From a virus, in IMG/VR virus record IMGVR_UViG_3300025286_001447, positions 1 to 24,032 of that record: a stretch of DNA of 24,032 nucleotides. One strand, 5' to 3'. Below the pieces are notes generated by a model. The model saw nothing but the letters and a program-made list of their open reading frames with translations, did not search any database and was not told the DNA's origin. Positions 1-7,556 of the stretch are shown here, piece by piece (the stretch's first letter is position 1; every line of letters starts with the position of its first letter). The position numbers and the translations under genes were made by a program.

Positions 1-63
1 GGCTTGGGGGTCTTATTATAAGATTATTGATACCCATGCCAGAATTTTACGTGTTCTAGGCCT

Positions 64-106
64 CTTGTACAGATCTTGTACATATCGTGTACACATGTAT
101 ACACAT
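64..106 (+). repeat. Tandem 11-bp repeats, core TGTACA
   Basis: Three consecutive 11-mers begin at 64, 75 and 86 (CTTGTACAGAT, CTTGTACATAT, CGTGTACACAT). They are followed by a degenerate 10-mer GTATACACAT at 97-106, which recurs at 141-150. The 11-bp period is close to one helical turn, so a bound protein would face the same side of the DNA. This is typical of iterons or cooperative operators (inference). Confidence 0.75.
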
Positions 107-126
107 TGCTTATTTCGTAGCTGATA

Positions 127-140
127 CATGTAATTACATG
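127..140. repeat. Perfect 14-bp palindrome CATGTAATTACATG
   Basis: The 14 bases equal their own reverse complement. The half-site CATGTA is the same word found throughout the leader, so this is likely a dimer-binding site of the same system (inference). Confidence 0.65.
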
Positions 141-158
141 GTATACACATGTTTTTCT

Positions 159-200
159 AGAGGTGTGACGGAGCCCGTAAGGTTAGCGAGTTACGCCTCT
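159..200 (+). other. Potential stem-loop element in the leader
   Basis: AGAGGTGT (159-166) can pair with ACGCCTCT (193-200) over 8 bp with one G-U. Inside it, ACGG (168-171) pairs with CCGT (175-178) around a 3-base loop. An alternative stem CGTAA (176-180) / TTACG (191-195) would compete with both. The element lies about 275 bases upstream of the predicted promoter at 474, so if transcribed it must come from another promoter. No known riboswitch or tRNA is recognised. Confidence 0.35.
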
Positions 201-216
201 CGTGTACTTCTTAGGA

Positions 217-228
217 ACATGTACATGT
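217..228. repeat. Perfect 12-bp palindrome ACATGTACATGT
   Basis: Self-complementary 12-mer built from overlapping ACATGT and GTAC words. It is repeated 24 bp downstream as the 10-bp palindrome at 241-250. Confidence 0.65.
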
Positions 229-240
229 ATTGTTTATGGT

Positions 241-250
241 CATGTACATG
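241..250. repeat. Perfect 10-bp palindrome CATGTACATG
   Basis: Second copy of the palindrome core at 217-228, spaced 24 bp (about two helical turns) from the first. A further 8-bp palindrome, GTCATGAC, follows at 257-264. Confidence 0.6.
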
Positions 251-332
251 TTTAGGGTCATGACTATACTGGTCGATACACGTCACTCCCTCTTATGGGT
301 CGCTCCATGTATCTCTCATGTATTTATAGTAT

Positions 333-365
333 ATGTACTGTTCATGTACTGTTCATGTATTGTTA
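333..365 (+). repeat. Tandem 11-bp repeats ATGTACTGTTC
   Basis: Three head-to-tail 11-mers begin at 333, 344 and 355. The first two are identical and the third is ATGTATTGTTA. They have the same 11-bp period and GTAC core as the array at 64-96 but different flanking bases, so this is a second array facing the first. Confidence 0.75.
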
Positions 366-473
366 TACCGATTTTTGGCGAGATTTTTTTAGTGGATATA
401 GGCTTTCTGTCGCTCTGTCACACTATTTATCGTTAATGTTGGTGATTGATAGTGAAAATACGTGGTACATAGT

Positions 474-502
474 TTGACACTTTTGGCATTTTGCGGTACG
501 TT
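474..502 (+). promoter_or_regulatory. Sigma70-like promoter for the packaging operon
   Basis: TTGACA at 474-479, a 17-bp spacer, then TACGTT at 497-502 (matches TAnnnT). Transcription would begin near 509 and give a leader of about 27 bases before the ATG at 536. GTAC words overlap the -10 and the start region (496-499, 509-512, 528-531), so a GTAC-binding regulator could block it (inference). Confidence 0.55.
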
Positions 503-535
503 TGGTAGGTACAATTTCGTATTGCCAGTACAATT

Positions 536-742
536 ATGGGAAACACCAAGGTTTTGAACCTATTCGGGAATACTGGAAAGATGACCAGTCAGTCATTGGA
601 CATAGCTCATATTGTACTTAGGAATCCGCATATTAGTTATCAGGCAATGGCGGATCAGTATGGAATTTCCAGGCAGAGGGTTGGCCAGATAGTTCGTAAG
701 ATGGGTGTGGCGAGGAGAGACAGGGATGGCGAAGCAAACTAA
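536..742 (+). CDS. Small helix-turn-helix DNA-binding protein
   Basis: A 68-residue protein. Residues about 33-55 read as a helix-turn-helix: a first helix with YQAMADQYG, a turn at GIS, and a recognition helix SRQRVGQIVRKMG, much like the SRERVRQI pattern of sigma-factor region 4 and related HTH proteins. The tail is very basic (ARRDRDG). It is the first gene after the GTAC-rich leader and overlaps the probable start of terS by 17 bases, so it is co-transcribed and probably translationally coupled with terS. A role as autoregulator of the leader or as part of packaging-site recognition is plausible but inferred. There is no clear Shine-Dalgarno before 536; an in-frame ATG at 581 has a purine tract placed too close to serve well. 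The gene itself is likely real; its function is open. Confidence 0.7.
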   Translation: MGNTKVLNLFGNTGKMTSQSLDIAHIVLRNPHISYQAMADQYGISRQRVGQIVRKMGVARRDRDGEAN

Positions 743-1208
743 ACGGGAATTATTAGAAGACCAGAGAGCTTTTTGTGCTTCTTTTGCAGAGCATGGAGTT
801 CCTGGTATTTCTGCGAAACTAGCTGGCGTGTCTATCGAAACTATCGAGAAGTGGACTAAGGGTAATATTGAGGGGTTTAAGGATAAGTACAAACAGGCAA
901 AGGTAGATTTTAAGGAATCTTTGCATCGTCTTATTTTGGAAAGAATTAAACTGCAAAAGCCAGGAGATAATCCGACATTACTTGTGAATCTACTTGCAGC
1001 TCACATACCTGAGATGTTTGGTAGAAATAATAACATCACAGATTCTACAGCCGTTGATCTTATGGCTGAACTGAAGCAGGTGTTCAGGAAAGCTAAAAGC
1101 CTTAGCACACCTGTAAAAGAAATAAACGATGGCAAGAAGGCCGTAAGCGAAGCAGAAAATATTATCGCCAGAAAAGGTGGAGAAAATAACTACTCAAACA
1201 CTGGCTGA
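726..1208 (+). CDS. terS: Terminase small subunit (probable)
   Basis: From the ATG at 726 the product is 160 aa. This start is preferred over the upstream in-frame start at 705 because GAGGAGAG lies 8-12 bases before it. The N-terminal third has a helix-turn-helix (ISAKLAGVSIETIEKW, residues 28-43), as in small terminase subunits that bind the packaging site. Next comes a long charged helical region (FKDKYKQAKVDFKESL) and the phrase LLAAHIPEMFG, which resembles the L-KAH-PE-Y ending of many phage TerS core domains. The C-terminus is lysine/glutamate-rich and probably contacts TerL. The gene overlaps TerL by 32 bases. The assignment rests on motif style, size and its place directly upstream of terL. 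Confidence 0.75.
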   Translation: MAKQTKRELLEDQRAFCASFAEHGVPGISAKLAGVSIETIEKWTKGNIEGFKDKYKQAKVDFKESLHRLILERIKLQKPGDNPTLLVNLLAAHIPEMFGRNNNITDSTAVDLMAELKQVFRKAKSLSTPVKEINDGKKAVSEAENIIARKGGENNYSNTG

Positions 1209-2541
1209 AAATGAGCTGGTTAGTGACTTTATATTCTCAAGACTTGATTTTGAACCCACACCGCTACAGCTAGACATCCTCAAGTCGAGAAAAAGATTCG
1301 TACTTGTCGCTGGCGGTGAACAGGCTGGCAAGTCAATGGTAGCCTCAAAGTATCTGGTATCAAGATTCCTTGAAACCGATGGGGCAGGACTCTACTGGCT
1401 GGTCGCAGCAGACTACGAAAGAACTCGTGCAGAGTTCGATTACCTGGTAGAAGACTTTGCGGCACTTGGGATACTGTCTGAAGTAACTAAAAGAGTAGAT
1501 CCAGGCAGAATGATCCTGGCAGATGGAACCAGAATAGAAACTAAGTCCGCCAAAGATCCCAGAACCCTGGCAATGAGAGCCCCTAATGGAATTATTGGAT
1601 GTGAAGCGTCACAGTTGGATATGGATTCGTATCATAGACTTAGATCCCGTGTGGCTCCAAAACGTGGATGGCTGTTTTTATCTGGAACCTTTGAAGGATC
1701 TTTAGGATGGTATCCGCAATTGTTTGCGTCATGGCAGGTTGGCAAAGAAGACGAACAGTCCTTCTCCCTGCCGTCATACTCAAATACAAACCTGTATCCA
1801 GAAGGCATGAACGATCCGGAAATCAGAAGACTTAGGGCTATGGCCTCCGATGAGTTCTTCATGGAACGGATACAAGGCATCCCATGCCCGCCAGTTGGAC
1901 TGGTGTTCGGAGAGTTTAGAGCAGATATACATGTGGATGACAAAGCAGAATATATCAAAGGAGAACCAGTATACCTGTGGATGGACCCAGGTTATGCAGG
2001 AGCATATGCGGTAGAAGCAGTACAGATAATTAATGACCAGATATGCGTGTTCGATGAAGTATACGAACGAGGACTTACCACAGAAGAGGTAATAACCGCC
2101 ACAACTAACAGACCGTGGTGGCCTGATGTCCACTCAGGAACAATAGATATAGCCGGATATCAACACCAGGCCATGTCAGCGCCCGCAGAGATGTGGATGG
2201 ACGTGACAGGGATATATCTGGACGCTCATAAGATACGAATTAATGAGGGAACAGAAAGATTAAAGGGATTTATGAAGATAGATCCACTAACAAATAAGTC
2301 CAATGTTGTGTTTAATCCGTCATGTAGAGGTATACTGTCAGAATTCGGTGCGGTTCCAAGTCCGTTTGATGGACAAACTAGAGCATACAGATGGAAAACC
2401 GATAGAGACGGGAATATCGTGGGAGAAACACCGGACGATAAAAATAATCATGCTATAAAAGCTGTTATATATGGGATCGTTAGTAGATTCGGATACGGTG
2501 TGGTAAATAACAGAGAGTTTATAAAGGTCAAAAGGCACTAA
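1177..2541 (+). CDS. terL: Terminase large subunit (ATPase-nuclease)
   Basis: DNA-packaging motor of 454 aa that translocates DNA through the portal and cuts the concatemer. The ATPase half has a Walker A-type loop GGEQAGKS at residues 46-53, an arginine-containing segment LVAADYERTRAEF after it, and a Walker B-like strand GIIGCEAS with the likely catalytic Glu at 143. A coupling-type segment with LSGTFEG follows. The nuclease half shows the first acidic strand YLWMDPG (Asp270), a second acidic strand TIDIAGYQ (Asp324) and the closing helix motif DDKNNHAIKAVIYG near residues 420-432. These are the three metal-site regions of the RNase H-like TerL nuclease. The start is GTG at 1177, inside terS. 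No other in-frame start with a better ribosome site is seen nearby. Length is normal for the family. Confidence 0.93.
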   Translation: MEKITTQTLAENELVSDFIFSRLDFEPTPLQLDILKSRKRFVLVAGGEQAGKSMVASKYLVSRFLETDGAGLYWLVAADYERTRAEFDYLVEDFAALGILSEVTKRVDPGRMILADGTRIETKSAKDPRTLAMRAPNGIIGCEASQLDMDSYHRLRSRVAPKRGWLFLSGTFEGSLGWYPQLFASWQVGKEDEQSFSLPSYSNTNLYPEGMNDPEIRRLRAMASDEFFMERIQGIPCPPVGLVFGEFRADIHVDDKAEYIKGEPVYLWMDPGYAGAYAVEAVQIINDQICVFDEVYERGLTTEEVITATTNRPWWPDVHSGTIDIAGYQHQAMSAPAEMWMDVTGIYLDAHKIRINEGTERLKGFMKIDPLTNKSNVVFNPSCRGILSEFGAVPSPFDGQTRAYRWKTDRDGNIVGETPDDKNNHAIKAVIYGIVSRFGYGVVNNREFIKVKRH

Positions 2542-2544
2542 ATT

Positions 2545-4398
2545 ATGGCCCGTCTAAAACCAGAAGATATTATCGACAAGGTAGAATCACAATGTGAGGC
2601 TACTAATACCCTGCGAGATCGTATGGATGCAGACCATCAACTGTATAAACTCATGCCATTTGATGCAGGAGATGGATATCAAAGCTATACCTCTAACGAA
2701 CCACAGACATTTGCAGATAAAATTGTAGCCTGGCTTACCTCGTCAGATATGATAATCAGGATTCCACCTAACGGTAATCCAAGAAATAACAGAGAGGTTA
2801 ATAACGATAAAGAACGATTTATTATCGGAGCCCTGAAATCTGCGGACGAAAGATTAACCAAAAACCTGGTTCCACCACTTAAAGATCAGCTTGCATGGCA
2901 TATTGCAGTCAGAGGCTGGTATGCAGGCAGAGCCCTTCTATCAAAAGATAAAGATAGTAAGACAAATATAGACATCACACCCTGGGACCCGATGCATACT
3001 CATTGGGGAGTTGGGGCTAACGGACTGGCATGGGCCTGCTATAGAATTAAGAAAACCCAGGACGAGATAGAAGCTCAGTATGGAGTTAGACTAGGTGAAT
3101 CACGAACAGATATAGACGGAATAACAGTATATGACTACTACGATACAGAACATAATACCGTAGTTATACCAGGTAGGTTTATTAAAAAGAGAACTCCACA
3201 TGGAACTGAAGGGCAGGTTCCGGTATTTATCGGCCCAGTTGGATCAACACCACTGGTCCAGTCACTGGAATGGTCTTCAATAGAAGATACACTGGAAGAT
3301 TATGGCGAATCAGTATACAAATCCACAAGAGAACTATACGACAAACATAATCTTATGATGTCCGTGATGCTTGAGCTTACAGCACGAGCAAGAAAACAAG
3401 GTCTTAAAGTTAAATCCAGAGATGGAACAAAAACACTGGAAGAAGATCCATATCAGGAAGGAACAGAAATATCGCTAGGCCAGGGAGAAGATGTAGAACC
3501 CCTTGGCCTTATGGAGATGGCTCGTGAGTCAGGAGCCTTTATGGGCCTTGTCTCAGGAGAGATGCAAAGAGGATCTATCCCACATACGGTATACGGAGAA
3601 ATTCCGTTCCAGTTGTCCGGATTCGCTATCAATACTCTTAGACAAGGTGTGGAATCCGTATTAGTACCACGTATTGCAGCTATGCAAAGAGCCTATACGC
3701 AGATAGCTAATTTGTTATGCGACCAGTATCGGTCTGGAGCATTTGAAGCTGTTGAGCTATCAGGACAGGATAATAACCGAATGTATTTTTCTGAGAAGAT
3801 AACTCCAGAAAGAATACGTGATGGTGGAGATCCTGAGATAAAACTAGTAACAAATCTTCCTGAAGATGATATGTCTCGATACGGAATGGCCCAGATTGCC
3901 AGAGAGGGTCAGACTCCTCTACTGCCAGATCTGTGGATACGAGACAATATCTTGGGTATACAGGACTCGGACCAGATAGAAGATGCGGTCAAGGAACAGA
4001 TAGGAGAAAGAACTCTTCCAGAGGCTGGGATATGGTCTTTATATCAAGCTGCTGTAAAGCAGGGCAGAGATGACCTGGCTCAGTTATATCTTGGAGAGTT
4101 GATGACTATGCTATTTGCGAAAGCTCGTGAAATGGCCCAAACTATGGGAGGGGCGGCGGGCTTACCGCCAGGGGCTCCCTCTCCTGGGCCAGGATCTGCT
4201 CCTCCTGGTATGGCAGGTCCGCCGCCTATCCCACCAATGCCGCCACCAGGCGTTATGCCACCTGCTATGGCAGGAGTTCCACCACCAATGCCAACACCAC
4301 AGGGAGGTCCGGTAGTTCCGCCAGGGCAGCCTAGACCAGGAGCCCTATCGGAAGAAGAAAGGCTTCGTAGAATAGGATTGGCAGGACCAAGGGGCTAA
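2545..4398 (+). CDS. Portal protein
   Basis: A 617-aa protein right after TerL (3-base gap), in the standard place for the portal, the dodecameric ring through which DNA enters and leaves the head. The N-terminal half has the mixed helical/beta wing-region style of large podovirus-type portals (NEPQTFADKIVAWL, ITPWDPMHTHWGVG). Around residues 350-400 a segment PFQLSGFAINTLRQGVES and a following amphipathic helix match the crown/stem region style. Residues about 535-600 form a low-complexity Pro/Gly/Met tail (PPGMAGPPPIPPMPPPG), which is unusual for a portal and probably disordered. The start ATG at 2545 is preceded by AAAAGG. Identification rests on position, size and general sequence style rather than one diagnostic motif. 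Confidence 0.85.
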   Translation: MARLKPEDIIDKVESQCEATNTLRDRMDADHQLYKLMPFDAGDGYQSYTSNEPQTFADKIVAWLTSSDMIIRIPPNGNPRNNREVNNDKERFIIGALKSADERLTKNLVPPLKDQLAWHIAVRGWYAGRALLSKDKDSKTNIDITPWDPMHTHWGVGANGLAWACYRIKKTQDEIEAQYGVRLGESRTDIDGITVYDYYDTEHNTVVIPGRFIKKRTPHGTEGQVPVFIGPVGSTPLVQSLEWSSIEDTLEDYGESVYKSTRELYDKHNLMMSVMLELTARARKQGLKVKSRDGTKTLEEDPYQEGTEISLGQGEDVEPLGLMEMARESGAFMGLVSGEMQRGSIPHTVYGEIPFQLSGFAINTLRQGVESVLVPRIAAMQRAYTQIANLLCDQYRSGAFEAVELSGQDNNRMYFSEKITPERIRDGGDPEIKLVTNLPEDDMSRYGMAQIAREGQTPLLPDLWIRDNILGIQDSDQIEDAVKEQIGERTLPEAGIWSLYQAAVKQGRDDLAQLYLGELMTMLFAKAREMAQTMGGAAGLPPGAPSPGPGSAPPGMAGPPPIPPMPPPGVMPPAMAGVPPPMPTPQGGPVVPPGQPRPGALSEEERLRRIGLAGPRG

Positions 4399-4401
4399 GA
4401 C

Positions 4402-5889
4402 ATGGCAATAAACAATGGTATTAATCCTGAAGATATCCTAGGTGCGTTTGCAGGATTGCCCTATACATTAAGCAATATGCAGGCACAGATGGACCCTGTT
4501 AAAGCAGTTCTATCAAGCATGGGACAGGAACCGTTTGATGGCACAGCTAATCGTACAGATGGTGGGTTCCCAACATTTGAAGAATTCCAAAGGGATCTTC
4601 GTAAACAAGAACCACCGAGTTTGCCGCAAGGTGGAGTTTATAATACTTTAATTGATCGAGGTCTTTCTCCAGAAAAAGCGGCAGAGGTATCTAGAATTAG
4701 TAGCGATATCGCATGGAATTCAGCAAAGAAAGAGGAACAAAAAGAAAACCTTAAATCTCCAGAAGTTAAGTCTAAGTCTGTTATGGCAGATTTTCTTAAT
4801 AATAATCTTGAGATTATAGAAATGGATTTTGATAGATGGAAACAGTCTCCTGTAAATACAGAAGCTAATTCTATGCTAGAAAGCAATCTATCTAGAGAGG
4901 GAATTAGTATAGAACTATTTAGACGTGAACTTGAAGATGCAAAGAAAACATATAATCAGAAGCTACTAGAAGAAGAACGTACTCCTGAAGAAACACTACT
5001 TCCGCCTACTCCTACTCCTACCCCAACTGTTACTCCAGCTCCTCCTACTGAACTTCCTGAATTCTTTCCTCAAGGCTCTGTACAAGATCAAGGATTATTT
5101 CAAGGTAGAAGACTGAAAGAATCTATGGGCTATGAAGAGGCAAAAAGTATTTTTGAAGAAGATATTCCTCCTACTCCTACTCCCACCCCAACTGTTACTC
5201 CAGCTGAAACAGGCGAAGAACCCTCCACTTACTGGGATATCAACGTTAGTATTCTGGGGGCACCAGATCAAGTACAGAAAAAACAAGAGTTAAAAGAATT
5301 ACTTTATAATAGAGAGATCTATAGCCCAAAAGAACAATATAAACTTATGGCAGGAAAAACACTTGGTTATTTAGCTAGAGATCCTATTGTACAGTCTGCT
5401 TTAGATAGGAGATTTGACTATACTTATGGTAATTGGTTTTTAGAAAACGTGAATAAAGAACTTATATCTGTGGATGGGATAATGAGTGGTATGGAAGAGT
5501 TTCCTGACTTTGTTGCTAGAAGTTTTAGTACTCCTAAAAATCAAGCCGAATTAGATAGTAATTGGAAAAAGTTAGTACAGCATAGTCAATCAGATGAATA
5601 TTATCTAGAAAAAATGAGTGCCCTTGGTGGTGTATCTATTCTGTCAGAAAATCGATATTCTCCAGCTCAATCAGAACTTATGGCTGCAAAGGCAAAGGCA
5701 GGAATGACAGGACGAGGCACATATGGGCGTATGAGAGAACGGGTTTTTGATGGTCTAGTAAAACAATATAGAACAGAAATGGCCTTTACTAAACAGGAAG
5801 AAGATTTTATCCCTCAAACAGGATTTGCCGCATGGTTAAGTGAAGAAGTTGGTGGGCCTTGGGCAATTAGTGAAAATGGAGGTATGTAA
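4402..5889 (+). CDS. Uncharacterised structural-block protein with two Pro-Thr linkers
   Basis: A 495-aa protein I do not recognise. It is hydrophilic with no signal peptide or membrane segment. Two near-identical linkers, PPTPTPTPTVTPA, fall near residues 201-213 and 256-268 and separate an N-terminal helical region, a short middle segment and a C-terminal helical domain. The C-terminal part (residues about 440-490) runs from YSPAQSE through TYGRMRERVF to TGFAAWLSEE. That pattern recurs in the next three gene products. It overlaps the following gene by one base (TAATG), and a GGAGGT at 5878-5883 inside it is the ribosome site of that gene. Located between portal and scaffold, it may be a virion internal or vertex protein (inference). 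Codons are more AT-rich than in terL/portal. Confidence 0.75.
   Translation: MAINNGINPEDILGAFAGLPYTLSNMQAQMDPVKAVLSSMGQEPFDGTANRTDGGFPTFEEFQRDLRKQEPPSLPQGGVYNTLIDRGLSPEKAAEVSRISSDIAWNSAKKEEQKENLKSPEVKSKSVMADFLNNNLEIIEMDFDRWKQSPVNTEANSMLESNLSREGISIELFRRELEDAKKTYNQKLLEEERTPEETLLPPTPTPTPTVTPAPPTELPEFFPQGSVQDQGLFQGRRLKESMGYEEAKSIFEEDIPPTPTPTPTVTPAETGEEPSTYWDINVSILGAPDQVQKKQELKELLYNREIYSPKEQYKLMAGKTLGYLARDPIVQSALDRRFDYTYGNWFLENVNKELISVDGIMSGMEEFPDFVARSFSTPKNQAELDSNWKKLVQHSQSDEYYLEKMSALGGVSILSENRYSPAQSELMAAKAKAGMTGRGTYGRMRERVFDGLVKQYRTEMAFTKQEEDFIPQTGFAAWLSEEVGGPWAISENGGM
5005..5205 (+). repeat. 36-bp direct repeat encoding Pro-Thr linkers
   Basis: Copies at 5005-5040 and 5170-5205 differ at one base in 36 and are 165 bp (55 codons) apart, so both are read in the same frame. 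The near-identity of a codon-degenerate sequence suggests a recent duplication or gene conversion of the linker. Confidence 0.8.
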
Positions 5890-7145
5890 TGGCATTTATT
5901 TGGAATCCTGAAACTTTAGAATATGAATACGTTCCAAGGACGGAAGATGATCCTTCAATTGGTTTTGGCGGTCTTCCATCACAATTCCCAGAGGCAATAA
6001 AAGAATTTTTACAACCTGAGCTTGGCCCTCAAACGCAGTTTGATATTGCGTCTGGAAGAATGTTCCCAGAGTTTAGAGACAGTCCATATCTTTCTAGCTA
6101 TTTAGGCCGTGTTCAAAATCCTCTTTATGGACAATTTCTTACTAATCTGTATTCTGATGATCCTTTTGCTGCTGGTATTACTGAAGAACAACAGCCGACT
6201 TTTGCTGAATGGCTTACAGGCCAACAGATAGCTGGCAGACCAGAAGATCCTTCAGGTACAATGCGACTATTAGATGTTCCTACAGGTGTTCCTGAAAATT
6301 GGGGAGATATTGTTAGAACGGCTAGAGCAGGCTCCTATCAGCCTAATCCTAATATTTATGGAGTTCCTGGACTTTCTTCTTTGCCAATGACAGGGATGCC
6401 TGGTGGCCCTACAGCAAGAGCATATGATACATGGTTTGATATTCTTAAAAAAGAAGGACAGGCTGAGTCACTTGCACGAATGGCAACATTTGATCCACAA
6501 TCTCGTGGCATTCTTGGTCGTCTTAGAGCGCAGGGAATGGAACGAGCAAGACAAAGATGGTTAGCAGAAAATGCTCCTGGGAGTCAACGTCAGTGGGCTG
6601 ACTGGCTTGGGTATATTACATCACCTGGGGTATCTGGATATGTTAGACCTGAGTGGAAGATAGGATTTGGACTTGGAGATGAGCCAGGACCAGGGCCGTC
6701 AGAGGAGTACGGCGATCCACAAAATCCTATGACAGGGATGACATATCCCGAAGGATATGGTGGTTTAGGACCATTTATAGCACCAGATGATGTTCCAAAT
6801 CCGTCGGCATATCCCAACCAAGGAGAGGAGTACGGCGATCCACAAGATCCTACGACAGGGATGACATATCCCGAAGGATATGGTGGTTTAGGACCATTTA
6901 CAGTAAATCAAGCCACCCCAGGGATAACAGGTGGCGTAGATTCTTGGTTCGATCCAAATACTAGATATACATGGAACTTACAACGCAACCCAATAACAGG
7001 TGGCCCTCTTACCACAGGTCCTCTTGGAGAAGGCTCTCAATGGATACCATATAAAGAAACTGAAGTTCCAGGACAAAGGGATCAGGTAGTAAATCTAAAT
7101 ACATGGTTCCCTACTGGATACACACCCCAAAGTATATATGGATAG
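5889..7145 (+). CDS. Uncharacterised Gly/Pro-rich protein with an internal 41-aa duplication
   Basis: A 418-aa protein without a recognised domain. It is rich in Gly, Pro, Tyr and Trp and has no membrane segment. Two copies of the block-wide F/W-x-x-W-L motif are visible: PTFAEWL at residues 103-109, preceded by SPYLSSYLGRV and LYGQFL, and QWADWL at 235-240, preceded by GILGRLRAQGMERA. Residues about 271-296 and 312-337 are near-identical copies beginning EEYGDP and containing TGMTYPEGYGGLGPF. The C-terminus has NTRYTWN, echoing ATRYMY at the end of the next protein. Strong ribosome site GGAGGT 5 bases before the ATG. Located between portal and scaffold; a role in the virion is inferred only. 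Confidence 0.75.
   Translation: MAFIWNPETLEYEYVPRTEDDPSIGFGGLPSQFPEAIKEFLQPELGPQTQFDIASGRMFPEFRDSPYLSSYLGRVQNPLYGQFLTNLYSDDPFAAGITEEQQPTFAEWLTGQQIAGRPEDPSGTMRLLDVPTGVPENWGDIVRTARAGSYQPNPNIYGVPGLSSLPMTGMPGGPTARAYDTWFDILKKEGQAESLARMATFDPQSRGILGRLRAQGMERARQRWLAENAPGSQRQWADWLGYITSPGVSGYVRPEWKIGFGLGDEPGPGPSEEYGDPQNPMTGMTYPEGYGGLGPFIAPDDVPNPSAYPNQGEEYGDPQDPTTGMTYPEGYGGLGPFTVNQATPGITGGVDSWFDPNTRYTWNLQRNPITGGPLTTGPLGEGSQWIPYKETEVPGQRDQVVNLNTWFPTGYTPQSIYG
6701..6900 (+). repeat. 77-bp near-perfect direct repeat in frame
   Basis: Copies at 6701-6777 and 6824-6900 match at 75 of 77 bases and are offset by 123 bp (41 codons), so the reading frame is kept. Both encode the EEYGDP...GGLGPF unit. With so few silent differences the duplication looks recent. 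Confidence 0.9.
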
Positions 7146-7154
7146 GAGAAAATA

Positions 7155-7556
7155 ATGCCTACAACACCAAATAATATGGATAATTTCTGGCAAGAACATG
7201 TTTTGCCACAAGCTCCGCAGGCAGCATATTTTAGTGCTGCTCCATTTGGGAGTAGAGTTACTGCTGAAAATCCATTTGGGAGGGCAACATTTGGTAAAAC
7301 CGGGCAAGTAACACCAGGTGCTTCTGGTTTTTCCCCTGCTGCACAACGATATTGGACTGGTCAGTATGGAAATGTAATGAACCAGTTTATGGGAGAAGCA
7401 GGAAGAAGAATGAGATCAGGCCAGGACCCAACATCTTTGTCTTTTATGGACTTCCTTGAAGAGTATCCCTGGACTCAAAGATATACATCTCTTAGCCCAA
7501 GACTTAGATCAGGAAGTACTACTAGATTTAATCCAGCAACGAGATACATGTACTAA
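7155..7556 (+). CDS. Small uncharacterised protein related in style to its upstream neighbour
   Basis: A 133-aa protein with GGAG 6-9 bases before the ATG and a one-base overlap with the giant gene downstream. It carries SPAAQRYWTGQYG followed by SFMDFLEEY (residues 96-104), the same order SP ... YG ... F-x-x-W/F-L seen in the two preceding proteins. It ends FNPATRYMY, like NTRYTW in the 418-aa protein. It may be a shortened paralogue of that protein. No catalytic motif, signal or membrane segment is visible, and no function is assigned. Confidence 0.7.
   Translation: MPTTPNNMDNFWQEHVLPQAPQAAYFSAAPFGSRVTAENPFGRATFGKTGQVTPGASGFSPAAQRYWTGQYGNVMNQFMGEAGRRMRSGQDPTSLSFMDFLEEYPWTQRYTSLSPRLRSGSTTRFNPATRYMY

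Larger units (their letters stand above)
1..535. promoter_or_regulatory. Non-coding leader region packed with GTAC/CATGTA repeats
   Basis: No convincing gene lies in this stretch. The tetramer GTAC occurs 12 times in 535 bases (chance expectation about two), usually as TGTACA or CATGTAC. The region contains two 11-bp-period triple repeats, three perfect palindromes of 10-14 bp, a potential stem-loop at 159-200 and a sigma70-like promoter at its right end. It sits directly upstream of a small HTH gene and terS. That position fits an operator cluster, a replication origin or a packaging (pac/cos) region; the sequence alone does not decide between them. Confidence 0.7.

Noticed and set aside
230-477. 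Two overlapping short frames (68 and 60 codons) in the leader
   Set aside because: They are created by the CATGTA repeats (Met/Tyr/Cys/Val-rich products), lack ribosome sites and lie before the only promoter.
705-725. Upstream start for terS
   Set aside because: GAGGAGAG is well spaced to the ATG at 726 instead, and no ribosome site fits 705.
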